From SG8-41 sp035649495 (lineage in GTDB: Bacteria; Pseudomonadota; Gammaproteobacteria; Burkholderiales; SG8-41), in the NCBI GenBank assembly GCA_035649495.1, contig DASRJL010000147.1, positions 16,810 through 80,809 on the forward strand: a stretch of 64,000 nucleotides of DNA, given 5' to 3'. Of this stretch, positions 9,701-17,893 are shown in pieces. Both the position numbers and the translations under genes were made by a program. The notes beneath the pieces were generated by a model. It was given only the letters and a program-made list of their open reading frames with translations. It ran no database searches and was not told the origin of the DNA. Position 1 is the first letter of the stretch. Every line of letters starts with the position of its first letter.

Positions 9701-10847
9701 CGGCCAGGTTCACCATGTCGCCCATGATCGTGTACTCGCGGCGGCGGGGGCTGCCGACGGAGCCGCAGTACGCGCGCCCGGTAGTGACGCCGATCGCGGT
9801 TTTCAGGCCGAGCTTCTTCAGGCAGGCGCGGAGCGCGAGCGCCGCCTGCAGGCCGCGCGTCGGGTCGTCTTCGTGTGCGAGCGGCGGCAGCCCCATCACG
9901 CCGATGAACGTCACGCCCTTGTCGTCCACGGAGAGTTTGTTGACGCTGCCCTCGTATTGATAGATCGTGGTCTGCAGGTCGTGCATCATGCGCTGCGCCT
10001 CTTCGAGAGGCGTTGCATGCGTGACGCCCGGGAGGTTCACGAAGAGGACGGTGATGCGCCTCAGCTCGGCGAACCACCCCGTGTTCCCGGCGCCGAGCCG
10101 CGCGCGTATCGCCGCCGGTATGTACGGCAGGAGCTGCTGCGCGGCGGGCGGCGTGAGCGGTGGGACCGAGAGCGCCACGGGGGGGATCCCGGTCGAAAGC
10201 GAGGTCAGGAAGGCGGTCCCATCGTGCGTGCGCTCGCCGGAGCCGGTCTCGCCGATGAGCGCCAGCGCTTCACGCGAAATGACGACGTCGCCCGGTTTCG
10301 CATGATGGCCCGCACGGCCCGCCTGCAGGAACGGCTGGCCCGCGATCAGCAGCTCCCAGCGGCCGAACACGCCGCCGACGTGCATGCAGATGGCCGATCC
10401 CGCGCCGAGGGCGACCTTGAGCTCGAGCTGGGCGCTCGCGCGGCGGGCGAAATCGCGCAATGCCGACTGGACCTCGAGCGCGCACTGCGTCGCGCGCCGC
10501 GTCGCCACCGCAAGCGTCTCGTCCGCCGTGGCCGGCCACAGGGCGAGCATGGCGTCGCCGGCGAACTTCACGATGTCGCCGCCGTGGGCGATGATCACCT
10601 CGGCCAGGCAGCCGAAGTAATCGCTGATGACCTTCGACAGCTCCTCCATGCCGACGGCGCCGCGCCCGGCGAGCTTCTCCGTCAGCGCCGTGAATCCGGA
10701 AATATCGGCGAACAGGACGGCCGTCTCGATGTTCTCCGTGATCGGCTCGGTGATCGATCCCGTGCTCGTCGCCACGCGGCGTATGATGAGCGCGGGCACG
10801 AAGCTCGTGCCATGTTCTACAACGGGAGAATCAGCGGGGGTATTCAT
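6726..10847 (-). CDS. class III adenylate cyclase of soluble-adenylyl-cyclase type: two cyclase domains, NTPase, TPR-like region
   Basis: About 1373 aa. The first cyclase domain has FADISGFT (metal Asp48) and DIVKFAGDAML (Lys94, Asp98). The second starts near residue 263 (RRITVLFVNLPG), lacks the metal Asp, but has EYTIMGDMVNLAARLM with the Asn and Arg expected to hold ATP. A P-loop EGEAGIGKSR lies at about residues 475-484 and an ATPase domain follows. The remaining ~600 residues look like helical repeats (TPR or MalT-like). This is the C1-C2-NTPase-helical plan of animal ADCY10. It is cytosolic with no membrane segment. I chose the ATG at 10847; an ATG at 10883 is also possible. The frame stays open further upstream, but that part lies opposite the CoA-transferase gene. 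Confidence 0.9.
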   Translation of the reverse strand: MNTPADSPVVEHGTSFVPALIIRRVATSTGSITEPITENIETAVLFADISGFTALTEKLAGRGAVGMEELSKVISDYFGCLAEVIIAHGGDIVKFAGDAMLALWPATADETLAVATRRATQCALEVQSALRDFARRASAQLELKVALGAGSAICMHVGGVFGRWELLIAGQPFLQAGRAGHHAKPGDVVISREALALIGETGSGERTHDGTAFLTSLSTGIPPVALSVPPLTPPAAQQLLPYIPAAIRARLGAGNTGWFAELRRITVLFVNLPGVTHATPLEEAQRMMHDLQTTIYQYEGSVNKLSVDDKGVTFIGVMGLPPLAHEDDPTRGLQAALALRACLKKLGLKTAIGVTTGRAYCGSVGSPRRREYTIMGDMVNLAARLMQAAPDSILCDAPTYDAAPEAFAFEKLEPIRVKGKAEPIQVYRPLEQALATVTRRRSEHAIVGRHAELATLTAQLQVLSAGGAGAIVMIEGEAGIGKSRLLEEIENYARAAGVRAAVGAADSIERSTPYHAWRGVFSTLLGLDQVTEPQARRDHVLSLLAPAPELSRLAPLLNVVFPLDLPENEITAQMKGELRADNTHDLLLGILRHTASPLLIIIEDAHWKDSASWAFTRLVARDVRSLLLVIATRPIPPPVPIEYGYIIMTPGAVKITLDLLAPEEAIALACRRLGIETLPEPVARMIGEKAGGNPFFTEEMAYALRDAGHIIIDKGQCRIAPGIDVQALSMPDTVEGVVSERIDRLTPEQQLSLKVASVVGRTFLERLLLSVHPVEAERPNIGEHLDVLKIVDLAQVETVAPERLYIFKHIITQQVAYNLMLFAQRRELHRAIAVWYESEYAADLAPWYPTLAHHYTKAEDSAKAIGYLEQAGMRAVASYANDEAISFFNQAMALDEKTPGLSDPVRRALWNEQLGEAYYALGRQDESREHLNRALTLMGRPPPGPLWQHFTRLMKAVVVQTLHRLFPGRFVKEPGPHSRLLLDASRANERLCQIYYMENALVQSMSGAVTALNLAEEAGASPELARSYGNVIVTTAIMLLFPLSDMYERLAIATGKAVGHLPSLAYIYELVGLYHAGAGHWREAEAAMVESIARAESIGDRRRWDEAAFLAAVSCHRHGRLVEARKRYEEIYAVGRRRGIVQVQLWGLAGRMALSLAMGGDTEARGLLEALLAEHGDRPNAIARADAILAFGTMAQAHVRAGDVREARLAAERVVRFIEQSITCSYYLLAGYHGLGETLTTLFAMRRAEGAEAERGMLKTTLATFRMFAFMYPTARPMSYIWHGAYARIDGRTRRARRYFVKSLDWATRLDMPYALAIAHREIARLDEPGTPARQEHIDRARALFKECGAVKDAERLEDMFRVIEAELVAPVS

Positions 10848-10916
10848 GTCAGCGCGTGATTGTGCACCGGCCGTGGCGCTCATGGTAGCGCGATCGCGCC
10901 CGTGGAGGATGTCACG

Positions 10917-12047
10917 GTGAGCTACGAAACACCTTATGCGGGGCTGAAGGTCCTGGATCTGAGCCAGGGCGTCGCCGGCCCCTACGCCGCGATGCTGCTC
11001 GCGCAATACGGCGCCGATGTGGTGAAGGTCGAGCCGTACGAGGGCGACTGGTCGCGCATGCTGGGCGTGCGCTACGGCGACCACACGGCGTTTTCCATAG
11101 GCAGCAACCTCGGCAAGCGCGCGATCGCGGTGGACTTGAAGACGACCGAGGGACGCGAGATCGTGAACCGGCTCGCCCGGAACGCGGACGTCTTCCTCGA
11201 GAGCTTCCGGCCGGGCGTGGCCGCGCGGCTGGGGGTGGGTTACGAGGCGATCGCGGCCCTGAGCCCTCGCGTCATCTATGTATCGATATCCGGCTTCGGA
11301 CAGACGGGGCCCGAAAGCGCGCGGCCGGCCATGGATCCGATCCTCCAGGCCTTTACCGGCCTGATAGCCACGAACCGCGGCCCGGACGGAATTCCGCATC
11401 GCGTGCAGCCGATCCTGATGGACATGTCCACTGCGCTCTGCACGTTTCAGGCTCTTGCGACGACGCTGCACGCGCGCGGCAGCGAGGCGCGCGGACGCTA
11501 TCTCGACGTGAGCCTTATCCAGGCGGGAGCGGCGGTTCAGTTCGTCCACATGACGGCTCACTACCTGGAGCGGGGCAACGTACGGCCGGGTCTGTCACCG
11601 GGAGGGAACTGGAAGACGGCCGACGGCTGGATGTACGCGAGCATCCTGCACGACAGCGACTTCGGCAAGCTCTGCGACGCGCTCGAGGTGCCGCATCTCA
11701 AGGACGAGGCCCGCTACGCGACAAGCGACCTGCGCCACCAGCACGCCGCCACCCTGACGCCTGCGCTGCAGGCGGCGTTTGCCGCCAGGACGATGGCGGA
11801 GCTCGGACGGAGGCTCAAGGCCGCGGGCATCATGCACGCGCGCGTGAACACCTATAGCGAGTTCCTCGAGGAACCGCACGTGGAGGCGTCTGGAATCGTC
11901 ACCTGGATCGACCAACCGGGCGTGGGAAGGGTGCCTTTCCCGCGCGTGCCGGGTCTCAAGCCTCCGGCAACCGGCACACGGCTGGGGACGTCACCGGCTA
12001 TCGATCAGCACCGCAAGGAGATACTTGCGGAGATCGGACTGGCGTAG
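10917..12047 (+). CDS. CaiB/BaiF (class III) CoA-transferase
   Basis: 376 aa, starting at GTG with GGAGG 8 bp upstream. It opens with GLKVLDLSQGVAGPYAAMLLAQYGADVVKVEP, the class hallmark, then FSIGSNLGKRAIAVDLK, FLESFRPGVAARLG and VSISGFGQTGP. The catalytic Asp of the family is expected in QPILMDMSTALCTF near residue 167. Members move CoA between a carboxylate and an acyl-CoA in the cytoplasm, for example formyl-, succinyl- or crotonobetainyl-CoA. It is divergent from the cyclase gene, so the two share a 70 bp promoter region. The acyl substrate is not predictable. Confidence 0.92.
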   Translation: MSYETPYAGLKVLDLSQGVAGPYAAMLLAQYGADVVKVEPYEGDWSRMLGVRYGDHTAFSIGSNLGKRAIAVDLKTTEGREIVNRLARNADVFLESFRPGVAARLGVGYEAIAALSPRVIYVSISGFGQTGPESARPAMDPILQAFTGLIATNRGPDGIPHRVQPILMDMSTALCTFQALATTLHARGSEARGRYLDVSLIQAGAAVQFVHMTAHYLERGNVRPGLSPGGNWKTADGWMYASILHDSDFGKLCDALEVPHLKDEARYATSDLRHQHAATLTPALQAAFAARTMAELGRRLKAAGIMHARVNTYSEFLEEPHVEASGIVTWIDQPGVGRVPFPRVPGLKPPATGTRLGTSPAIDQHRKEILAEIGLA

Positions 12048-12057
12048 TCGGGGCGGC

Positions 12058-12082
12058 TATGAGCTATGAGGAGTGAGCTGTG
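12058..12082 (+). repeat. heptad repeat cluster forming RBS and start
   Basis: GAGCTAT GAGGAGT GAGCTGT GAGCC. The cluster contains the GAGGAG ribosome-binding site and the GTG start of the hydrolase at 12080. Confidence 0.55.
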
Positions 12083-12913
12083 AGCCGCGCGCTGTTGTCC
12101 TTGGCGATCCTGGCGGTGAGGTTCTTTTCTTCCCTGGCGGCTTTGGCGGTCCTGGCGGGTTCGCCTTCGTCTGTCCACGCTCAGACCGGCTCCATCGGCA
12201 TCGTCATCATGCACGGCAAGGGCGGGCTGCCGACGGGCCTGGTGGCGGGTCTTGCGCGGAACCTCGAAGGCAGGGGCTATCTGGTCGCCAACCTGGAGAT
12301 GCCATGGTCCGGAAATCGGAACTATGACGTGCCCGTCGCCAGGGGCGAGGAAGAGGTCGCAGCGGCTGTCGCCGGCCTGCGCGTCAAGGGGGCGACGAAG
12401 GTATTCGTTGCCGGGCATAGCCAGGGCGGCGTGTTTGCGTTGTACCTGGCAGGCAGGCTGACCGTCGATGGCACCATCTGCATCGCGCCGGGCGGCAATG
12501 TCGACCACTACTTCTTCTGGCCGAAAGTCAGGGATGGCCTTGCCCGCGCCCGTCAGCTCGTCGGGGAGGGCAAAGGCAGTGAGCCTGCGCCGCTCGACGA
12601 CTTCGAGGGCGCCAGGGGCTCGTACCAGGTCGTCGCCGTTCCCGCGGCGTACGTGACCTGGTTCGACCCGGATGGCGCCATGAACATGGAGCGGGCGGCA
12701 CGCGCCGTGCGTCAGGCGGCCCCGGTGCTGTGGATCGTCCCGCAGCGCGAGGTTCCCGGAATGCGCAAAACCAACATACCCACGTTCCGGTCGCTGCCTG
12801 CCCATCCCCTGACCCGGCTTTACGAGCCCGACTCGGACCACCGCGGAGCGCCGGGCGCGTCGGTAGACGAAATAGCGCGCTGGACGAGCGAAGTAGCGGC
12901 GTCCTTACGCTAG
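12080..12913 (+). CDS. exported alpha/beta hydrolase
   Basis: 277 aa. A signal peptide covers residues 1-35 and ends SVHA before QTGSIGIVIMHGKGG. The nucleophile elbow is GHSQGG with Ser114; an acid and His (SDHRG near residue 255) complete a plausible triad. The mature part is close in size to dienelactone-hydrolase-like or DUF3530-like hydrolases. The DNA for the signal peptide (12095-12160) is a 9 bp repeat family also seen outside genes in this window. The substrate is unknown. Confidence 0.8.
   Translation: MSRALLSLAILAVRFFSSLAALAVLAGSPSSVHAQTGSIGIVIMHGKGGLPTGLVAGLARNLEGRGYLVANLEMPWSGNRNYDVPVARGEEEVAAAVAGLRVKGATKVFVAGHSQGGVFALYLAGRLTVDGTICIAPGGNVDHYFFWPKVRDGLARARQLVGEGKGSEPAPLDDFEGARGSYQVVAVPAAYVTWFDPDGAMNMERAARAVRQAAPVLWIVPQREVPGMRKTNIPTFRSLPAHPLTRLYEPDSDHRGAPGASVDEIARWTSEVAASLR
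12095..12160 (+). repeat. nonamer repeat inside a signal-peptide coding region
   Basis: Units CCTTGGCGA, CCTGGCGGT, CCTGGCGGC, TTTGGCGGT and CCTGGCGGG encode most of the hydrophobic core LSLAILAV...SLAALAVLAG. Non-coding relatives are at 42981-43011 and, in the other orientation, at 56874-56892. Confidence 0.55.
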
Positions 12914-12958
12914 CAGAGGACGGACAAGGTGCTCCGACCAGTCGTTTCGGAAAACACC

Positions 12959-12964
12959 TATAAT
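12959..12964 (+). promoter_or_regulatory. consensus -10 box (TATAAT) close to a start codon
   Basis: A perfect TATAAT ends 6 bp before the ATG at 12971. This suggests that the small gene is transcribed from its own promoter with little or no leader. No good -35 element is visible at the right distance. Confidence 0.4.
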
Positions 12965-12970
12965 GCCGGA

Positions 12971-13210
12971 ATGAACCAACCGGACCCGAATTCCCCGCGC
13001 AGCCGCCTGCAGGCGCTCCTGGCTATCCCGGAGCGGCAGCGGACGGACGCGCAATGGGACGAAATCAACGAGCTGGAGATTCTCCTGGCGCCCGAAAACC
13101 GGCAGGGAGCTCCCATGCCCCGGAGCCGGCAGGATGCCGCGGCCGCAGCGGCTCGTCCTGTCCATCCCAAGCAGAATCGCTGGTCGCGCGGCCGCAAGCG
13201 GGGCAGATAG
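12971..13210 (+). CDS. small hypothetical protein
   Basis: 79 aa from ATG 12971 (a GTG at 12929 would add 14 residues). The sequence is MNQPDPNSPRSRLQALLAIP followed by a charged helical stretch RQRTDAQWDEINELEILLAP and a basic tail with NRWSRGRKRGR. I do not recognise the family. The LQALLAIPERQRTDAQWDEINELEI part resembles short conserved betaproteobacterial hypothetical proteins. The Arg/Lys-rich tail could bind nucleic acid, but nothing else supports that. Confidence 0.6.
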   Translation: MNQPDPNSPRSRLQALLAIPERQRTDAQWDEINELEILLAPENRQGAPMPRSRQDAAAAAARPVHPKQNRWSRGRKRGR

Positions 13211-13263
13211 TCGGCGCGTAGCGTCTTCCGGTGAGCGGCGCGCCACTCTCGGGGGGAGGGGAA

Positions 13264-15411
13264 ATGTCGAGCACGCTACCCGTACGGCGTCTTGCATGCG
13301 CTTGCCTGGTCGCAGCGCTGGCAGGATCTCTCGCCGCCTGGACCCCGCAGGCCGCGGCGCGTGTAACCCGCATCGTCATCGACACCCGGGTTACGCCGGC
13401 CTTCCCGTTCAGCGAGGGCGGCGGACACCAGGCCTTCGGAGCGGCCGGACTCTACGAGACCATCGCGGGCCGCGCCTTCGGCGAGCTGGATCCGGCCGAT
13501 CCCCGCAACGCGATCATCCAGGACATCACGCTCGCGCCGAGAAACGCGAACGGCAGAGTCGAGTACGTAGCGAGCTTCTACCTCGTCAAGCCGGTCGACA
13601 TGGCAAAGGCGAGCGGGCTCATGTGGCACGACGTGCCGAACCGCGGCCGGCGGGTCACCATCCCCGCGGCGGAGCGCAGCGCAGGAGACGTCGGACTCTC
13701 CAGCGGCTGGCAGGGTGACAACGCCGGCAACACGGTCCCGGGCATCGCCAACGACTGGGTGACCGTGCCGGTCGCGAAGAATCCCGACGGCTCGCCGATC
13801 ACCGGGCAGGTGCTTGCCCGTATCGTGAATCGCAGCGGCCCGGAATCGCAGCCTCTAATCGTCCAGACCAACCCGCTGCCGTACAAGCCGCTCACGCTCG
13901 ATACCGCGCGCGCCACACTGGTCACGCACGCGCACGAAACGGTCGACGGCATCGTGAAGGGCGTGAACCGGGTGCCCACCTCGGACTGGGCATGGGCGAA
14001 GTGCGGCGGGGCGCACCCGCCGTTTCCGGGCACGCCCGATGCCGGGCACATCTGCCTCAAGAACGGCTTCGATCCGAAGCTGCTCTACCAGGTGGTATTC
14101 ACGGCCCGGGACCCGTACGTGCTGGGAGCAGGCTTTGCCGCGTTCCGGGACGTCGGCTCGTTCTTCAAGCACGCGAAGCAGGACGACTTCGGAACTCCCA
14201 ACCCGCTCGCGGAAGGCGGCGGCATCCGGTGGTCCATCACGCGCGGCAGATCGCAATCGGGCAATTTCGTGCGGGGCTTTCTGCACCTGGGCTTCAACCA
14301 GGACGAGGCCGGCCGCCAGGTCTACGACGGCGCGTGGCCCATCATCGCGGGGCGGCGCATCGGCATGAATTTCCGGTGGGCGCAGCCCGACGGCGTGCTG
14401 GAGCTGTACCAGGCCGGCAGCGAGGGGCCGCAGTGGTGGGTGTCCTGGCCCGACAAGGTGCGCGGTTTGCCGGCGCGAAGCATACTGGACCGCTGCAGCG
14501 CTACGAAGACGTGCCCGAAGATCATCGAGCATTTCGGCTCCGCGGAAGTGTGGGGCCTCAAGCTCACGCCGGAATGGGTCGGCACGGCCGCGGACGCCGA
14601 CATCCCGCTCCCCGACAACGTGCGACGCTACTACATTCCCGGTTCCGCGCACGGCGGGGGCGCGGGGGGCTTCAATTCCAGTCTCGCCGGCACGACTCTT
14701 CCGCCGCCGGATTGCCCGGGAAATAATTTCGGCACCGCGGTGCTGAATGCGAACCCGCTGCCGCACGACCAGACCTACAACGCGCTGCGCTTCCATTTCC
14801 GCAATTGGGTCGTGAGCGGCACGCCGCCGCCCGCGAGCCGCTACCCGACGCTGGCGGAAAAGCAGCTCGTCGATCCGACGCGAGAAGCCATGGGATTTCC
14901 GGCGCTTCCGGGCCTGCCGTCCGCGGTGCCCGGCAACTTCATCATGCCCGTGCTGGATTACGATTTCGGTCCCGATTTCAACTACAGCGACGGCTCCGGG
15001 GTGCCCACAGTGGTGCCGCCGAAGATCAAGCGGGTCATTAAGATGCTGGTGCCGAAGGTGGACGCGGACGGCAACGAGATGGGCGGCGTGCCCGTCGTGC
15101 TGCGCGATGCGCCGCTCGGCACCTACCTCGGCTGGAACGTCACGGCCGGCGGCGCGCGCCCGTTCCACGAGGGACAGATCTGCAACTACATGGGCGGCAT
15201 GATTCCGTTCGCGCGCACGCGGGCGGAGCGCCTGTCCACGAACGATCCGCGGCTGTCGCTGGAAGAGCGCTACGGCAATCACGCCGGCTACCTCAAGGCG
15301 GTGCGGGCGGCGGCCGAGAACGCGATACGGCAGGGGTTTCTGCTGCAGGCCGATGCCGATGCGCTGATCAGGCAGGCGGCCCAGAGCAATGTTCTAAAGG
15401 GTGATGAATAG
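13264..15411 (+). CDS. exported alpha/beta hydrolase-domain protein (Abhydrolase_10-like)
   Basis: 715 aa. The ATG at 13264 sits behind GGGGAGGGG and opens a signal peptide (about residues 1-32, ending AAAR). The protein matches large secreted hydrolases of the Abhydrolase_10 type: VTRIVIDTRVTPAF at the N-terminus, TRGRSQSGNFVRGFLHLGFN with the likely nucleophile Ser in GRSQSG, and a C-terminal acid and His region including IPGSAHGGG. The role is probably hydrolysis of esters in the periplasm. The substrate is unknown. The stop codon lies in a heptad repeat. Confidence 0.82.
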   Translation: MSSTLPVRRLACACLVAALAGSLAAWTPQAAARVTRIVIDTRVTPAFPFSEGGGHQAFGAAGLYETIAGRAFGELDPADPRNAIIQDITLAPRNANGRVEYVASFYLVKPVDMAKASGLMWHDVPNRGRRVTIPAAERSAGDVGLSSGWQGDNAGNTVPGIANDWVTVPVAKNPDGSPITGQVLARIVNRSGPESQPLIVQTNPLPYKPLTLDTARATLVTHAHETVDGIVKGVNRVPTSDWAWAKCGGAHPPFPGTPDAGHICLKNGFDPKLLYQVVFTARDPYVLGAGFAAFRDVGSFFKHAKQDDFGTPNPLAEGGGIRWSITRGRSQSGNFVRGFLHLGFNQDEAGRQVYDGAWPIIAGRRIGMNFRWAQPDGVLELYQAGSEGPQWWVSWPDKVRGLPARSILDRCSATKTCPKIIEHFGSAEVWGLKLTPEWVGTAADADIPLPDNVRRYYIPGSAHGGGAGGFNSSLAGTTLPPPDCPGNNFGTAVLNANPLPHDQTYNALRFHFRNWVVSGTPPPASRYPTLAEKQLVDPTREAMGFPALPGLPSAVPGNFIMPVLDYDFGPDFNYSDGSGVPTVVPPKIKRVIKMLVPKVDADGNEMGGVPVVLRDAPLGTYLGWNVTAGGARPFHEGQICNYMGGMIPFARTRAERLSTNDPRLSLEERYGNHAGYLKAVRAAAENAIRQGFLLQADADALIRQAAQSNVLKGDE

Positions 15412-15495
15412 TAGTGATGAGAAAGTGATGAGTACTGGTGATGGGTTCATCACTATTTTTCATCACCATCATCCATCACCAGTTCCCATCACCCC
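15401..15495. repeat. heptad repeat cluster with inverted arms
   Basis: Left arm units GTGATGA, GTGATGA, GTGATGG; right arm units CATCACC, CATCATC, CATCACC, CATCACC. The arms can pair around TTCATCACTATTTTTCATC. The first unit overlaps the stop of the preceding hydrolase gene. Confidence 0.7.
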
Positions 15496-15513
15496 TCAGC
15501 AACTCCGCCAGGC

Positions 15514-17073
15514 ATGGGCACCGACGTCCTGATCGTCGGCGCCGGACCGACCGGTCTGATGCTCGCCAACCAGCTCGCCCGGCGCGGCGTGCACCCGCTG
15601 ATCGTCGATCGGCATTCCGGACCCGCGCAGCAGACGCGCGCCATGGCCGTGCACGCGCGCACGCTCGAGATCTACTCGAGTTTGGGCATCTCCGAGCGCG
15701 CGCTCGATCTTGGCAAGCGCGGCAACGGCGCCAACATGTGGGCGGAAGGGCGATGGATGGCGCGCATCCCGCTGGGCGACATCGGGAAGGGCGTCAGTCC
15801 GTTTCCCTTCGTGCTCATGCTGGGGCAGGACGAAAACGAGCGAATACTGGGTGATCGCCTGCGCGGGCTGGGCGTGGACGTGCAGTGGAACACGGAGCTG
15901 ACCGCTTTGCGGCAGGAGCGCGAGCAGGTCACGGCAACGCTCAGGCAGCCCGACGGCACGGAGCGCAGGATCACCGCGGCGTTCGTCGGGGGCTGCGATG
16001 GATCGCGCAGCGCCGTGCGCGAGCTCTCCGGCATCACGTTTCCCGGCGCCCCGTACGAGCACGTTTTTTTCGTCGCCGATACCGAAGCGGCCGGGCGCAT
16101 GGTGCCGGACGAGCTGAACGTCTACCTGTGGCGCGACGGCTTCCACCTGTTCTTTCCGATGCGCGGGACGGATCGCTGGCGCGTCATCGGCATCCTGCCC
16201 AGGTCCCTGAGGGGACGGGACGATCTCGCGTTCGATGAAGTGATTCCCGCGGTGCGTCGGGAGGCGGGCACGGAACTCGCGTTCAAGTCGTGCGACTGGT
16301 TCTCGACCTACCGCATCCATCACCGCTGCGCCGTGCGGTTTCGCGACCGCCGTTGTTTCCTGCTGGGAGACGCCGCGCACGTGCACAGCCCGATGGGCGG
16401 GCAGGGCATGAACACCGGGCTGCAGGACGCGTACAACCTGGCCTGGAAGCTCGCTCTCGTCGTGAACGGGCGCGCGGACGCGGCCCTCCTCGACACCTAC
16501 GAGGAGGAGCGCATTCCGGTCGCACAGCGCCTGCTCGGCACCACCGACCGGGCGTTCAGGCTGCTGGTTTCCGACGTCTGGATCGCGGGGATTTTCCGCA
16601 CGAGCCTCTTCCCGCGCCTCGCGGCGTTTGCGATGACAAAGGAACCCGCTCGGCAGCTGGCGTTCCGCACCCTCTCGCAAACCGGTATCAGCTACCCGCG
16701 AAGTTCCCTGTCGCAGGCAATGCCGGATCTGCCCGAAGGCGCGCCGCGCGCGGGCGACCGCTTCCCCTGGCTGACGCTCGAGTTCGGCGGCGGTCCGGAG
16801 GACTTGTTCGAGAGGCTGGACGACACGCGCTTCAACCTGCTCGCGATCGGACAACGCGCGGACGCCGTCGAAACGGCGGGCTACGGCGACCTTCTGCGCA
16901 TCCACGCCATAGCCGAGAATCCCGGCAACGCGAAAGAGCTCGCCCGCGTGCATATGACGGGGCCCGCGTACTACCTGCTGCGCCCCGACGGCCACGTCGG
17001 CCTGTGCGGCGGGCGTCTCGAGGCCGGCGCCGTGCATCGCTATCTTTCCGGCCATCACATCAAATCCCGATAG
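15514..17073 (+). CDS. FAD-dependent aromatic monooxygenase (PheA/TfdB family)
   Basis: 519 aa. The Rossmann motif VLIVGAGPTGLMLANQLARRG (residues 5-25) binds FAD. GGCDGSRSAVREL near residue 165 is the DG motif, and LLGDAAHVHSPMGGQGMNTG near residue 290 is the GD motif. A C-terminal thioredoxin-like domain, as in phenol hydroxylases, ends the protein (residues ~420-519). Family members hydroxylate phenolic rings with NAD(P)H and O2 in the cytosol. The exact substrate cannot be named. It is probably a single-gene unit after the hairpin-forming repeat. Confidence 0.9.
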   Translation: MGTDVLIVGAGPTGLMLANQLARRGVHPLIVDRHSGPAQQTRAMAVHARTLEIYSSLGISERALDLGKRGNGANMWAEGRWMARIPLGDIGKGVSPFPFVLMLGQDENERILGDRLRGLGVDVQWNTELTALRQEREQVTATLRQPDGTERRITAAFVGGCDGSRSAVRELSGITFPGAPYEHVFFVADTEAAGRMVPDELNVYLWRDGFHLFFPMRGTDRWRVIGILPRSLRGRDDLAFDEVIPAVRREAGTELAFKSCDWFSTYRIHHRCAVRFRDRRCFLLGDAAHVHSPMGGQGMNTGLQDAYNLAWKLALVVNGRADAALLDTYEEERIPVAQRLLGTTDRAFRLLVSDVWIAGIFRTSLFPRLAAFAMTKEPARQLAFRTLSQTGISYPRSSLSQAMPDLPEGAPRAGDRFPWLTLEFGGGPEDLFERLDDTRFNLLAIGQRADAVETAGYGDLLRIHAIAENPGNAKELARVHMTGPAYYLLRPDGHVGLCGGRLEAGAVHRYLSGHHIKSR

Positions 17074-17241
17074 CTCTCCGCGGCGCGCCGGTCCGGCGCT
17101 GCGTTCGACCGCGGGAACTACTCCTTCGTGCCGGGATTCCAACAATCTGGAATCTGCATCACCCCCTGTCGTCTATCGGCGACTGGGCAAGCAGGTTTTC
17201 GCCCGGGACGGGCCGTAGTCGAAGTTCATTGGAGGAGAAGC

Positions 17242-17439
17242 ATGGCCAGGTACGGCAGGTTGGCTGCGAAGAAAGTGAGGAGGGCGATGCACGAGCGCAA
17301 GCGTGGAACCTTGCACAGCGGGCGCTCGGGCAGGAAGGTGACGAGCAGGAAGCAGGCCATAGCGATCGGCCTGTCAGAGGCGCGCCGGGCGGGCGGCAAG
17401 GTGCCGCGCCGGAACCCCGCCCGCGAGCGGGCCGCGTGA
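17242..17439 (+). CDS. small basic protein, DUF6496-like
   Basis: 65 aa with GGAGGAG 5 bp before the ATG. It contains KKVRRAMHERKRGTLHSGRS and KVTSRKQAIAIGLSEARRAG, the two conserved blocks of a short family annotated as DUF6496. These proteins are rich in Lys and Arg and their function is unknown. It is separated by 16 bp from the CBS-domain gene and is probably co-transcribed with it. Confidence 0.8.
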   Translation: MARYGRLAAKKVRRAMHERKRGTLHSGRSGRKVTSRKQAIAIGLSEARRAGGKVPRRNPARERAA

Positions 17440-17455
17440 CAGAAAGGAGTAGACG

Positions 17456-17893
17456 ATGAAGATCCATGAAATCATGACGAAAGAGGTTTTCGTTGCCGGT
17501 CCGACCCAATCCATCCGCGAAGCCGCGCGGATGATGGCCCAGTACGACACGGGGGCGCTGCCGGTAGGCGACGACGACAGGCTCCTGGGAGTCATCACCG
17601 ATCGGGACATCGCGGTCCGCGCGGTCGCGCTGGGCAAATCGCTCGACACGCCGGTGAGCGAAGTGATGAGCAGGGAAATCCTCTACTGTTTCGAGGACGA
17701 AGACGTGGAGCACGTCACGCGGAACATGGGGGACAACAAGGTGCGCCGGCTCCCGGTCATGAACCGGCAGAAACGCCTGGTGGGCATAATCTCGATAGGC
17801 GATCTCTCTCACAACGCCCGACCCGCCGTCACAGGCAACGCCGTGGCGGAAATCTCGCAGGCCGGCGGCGCGCACAGCCAGAGCACGCATTAA
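17456..17893 (+). CDS. CBS-domain pair protein
   Basis: 145 aa, two CBS modules. The first is MKIHEIMTKEVFVAGPTQSIREAARMM to LGVITDRDIAVRAV; the second is VSEVMSREILYCFEDEDVEHVTRNM to LVGIISIGDLS. The GVITDRD motif usually contacts the ribose and phosphate of an adenosine ligand. Such stand-alone pairs sense adenosyl compounds and regulate partners; the partner here is unknown. It is cytosolic. RBS AAAGGAG lies 6 bp upstream of the start. Confidence 0.92.
   Translation: MKIHEIMTKEVFVAGPTQSIREAARMMAQYDTGALPVGDDDRLLGVITDRDIAVRAVALGKSLDTPVSEVMSREILYCFEDEDVEHVTRNMGDNKVRRLPVMNRQKRLVGIISIGDLSHNARPAVTGNAVAEISQAGGAHSQSTH

Noticed and set aside
10848..11561. Upstream extension of the adenylate cyclase frame
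   Set aside because: This part is antisense to the CoA-transferase gene, has no cyclase features, and the protein begins naturally at 10847 or 10883.
13855..15282. Long antisense frame in the Abhydrolase_10-like gene
   Set aside because: No motif is recognisable and the plus strand encodes a well-supported secreted hydrolase.
15401..15495. A CRISPR array
   Set aside because: The repeat period is 7 bp with no unique spacers of 25-40 bp, and no cas genes are present.
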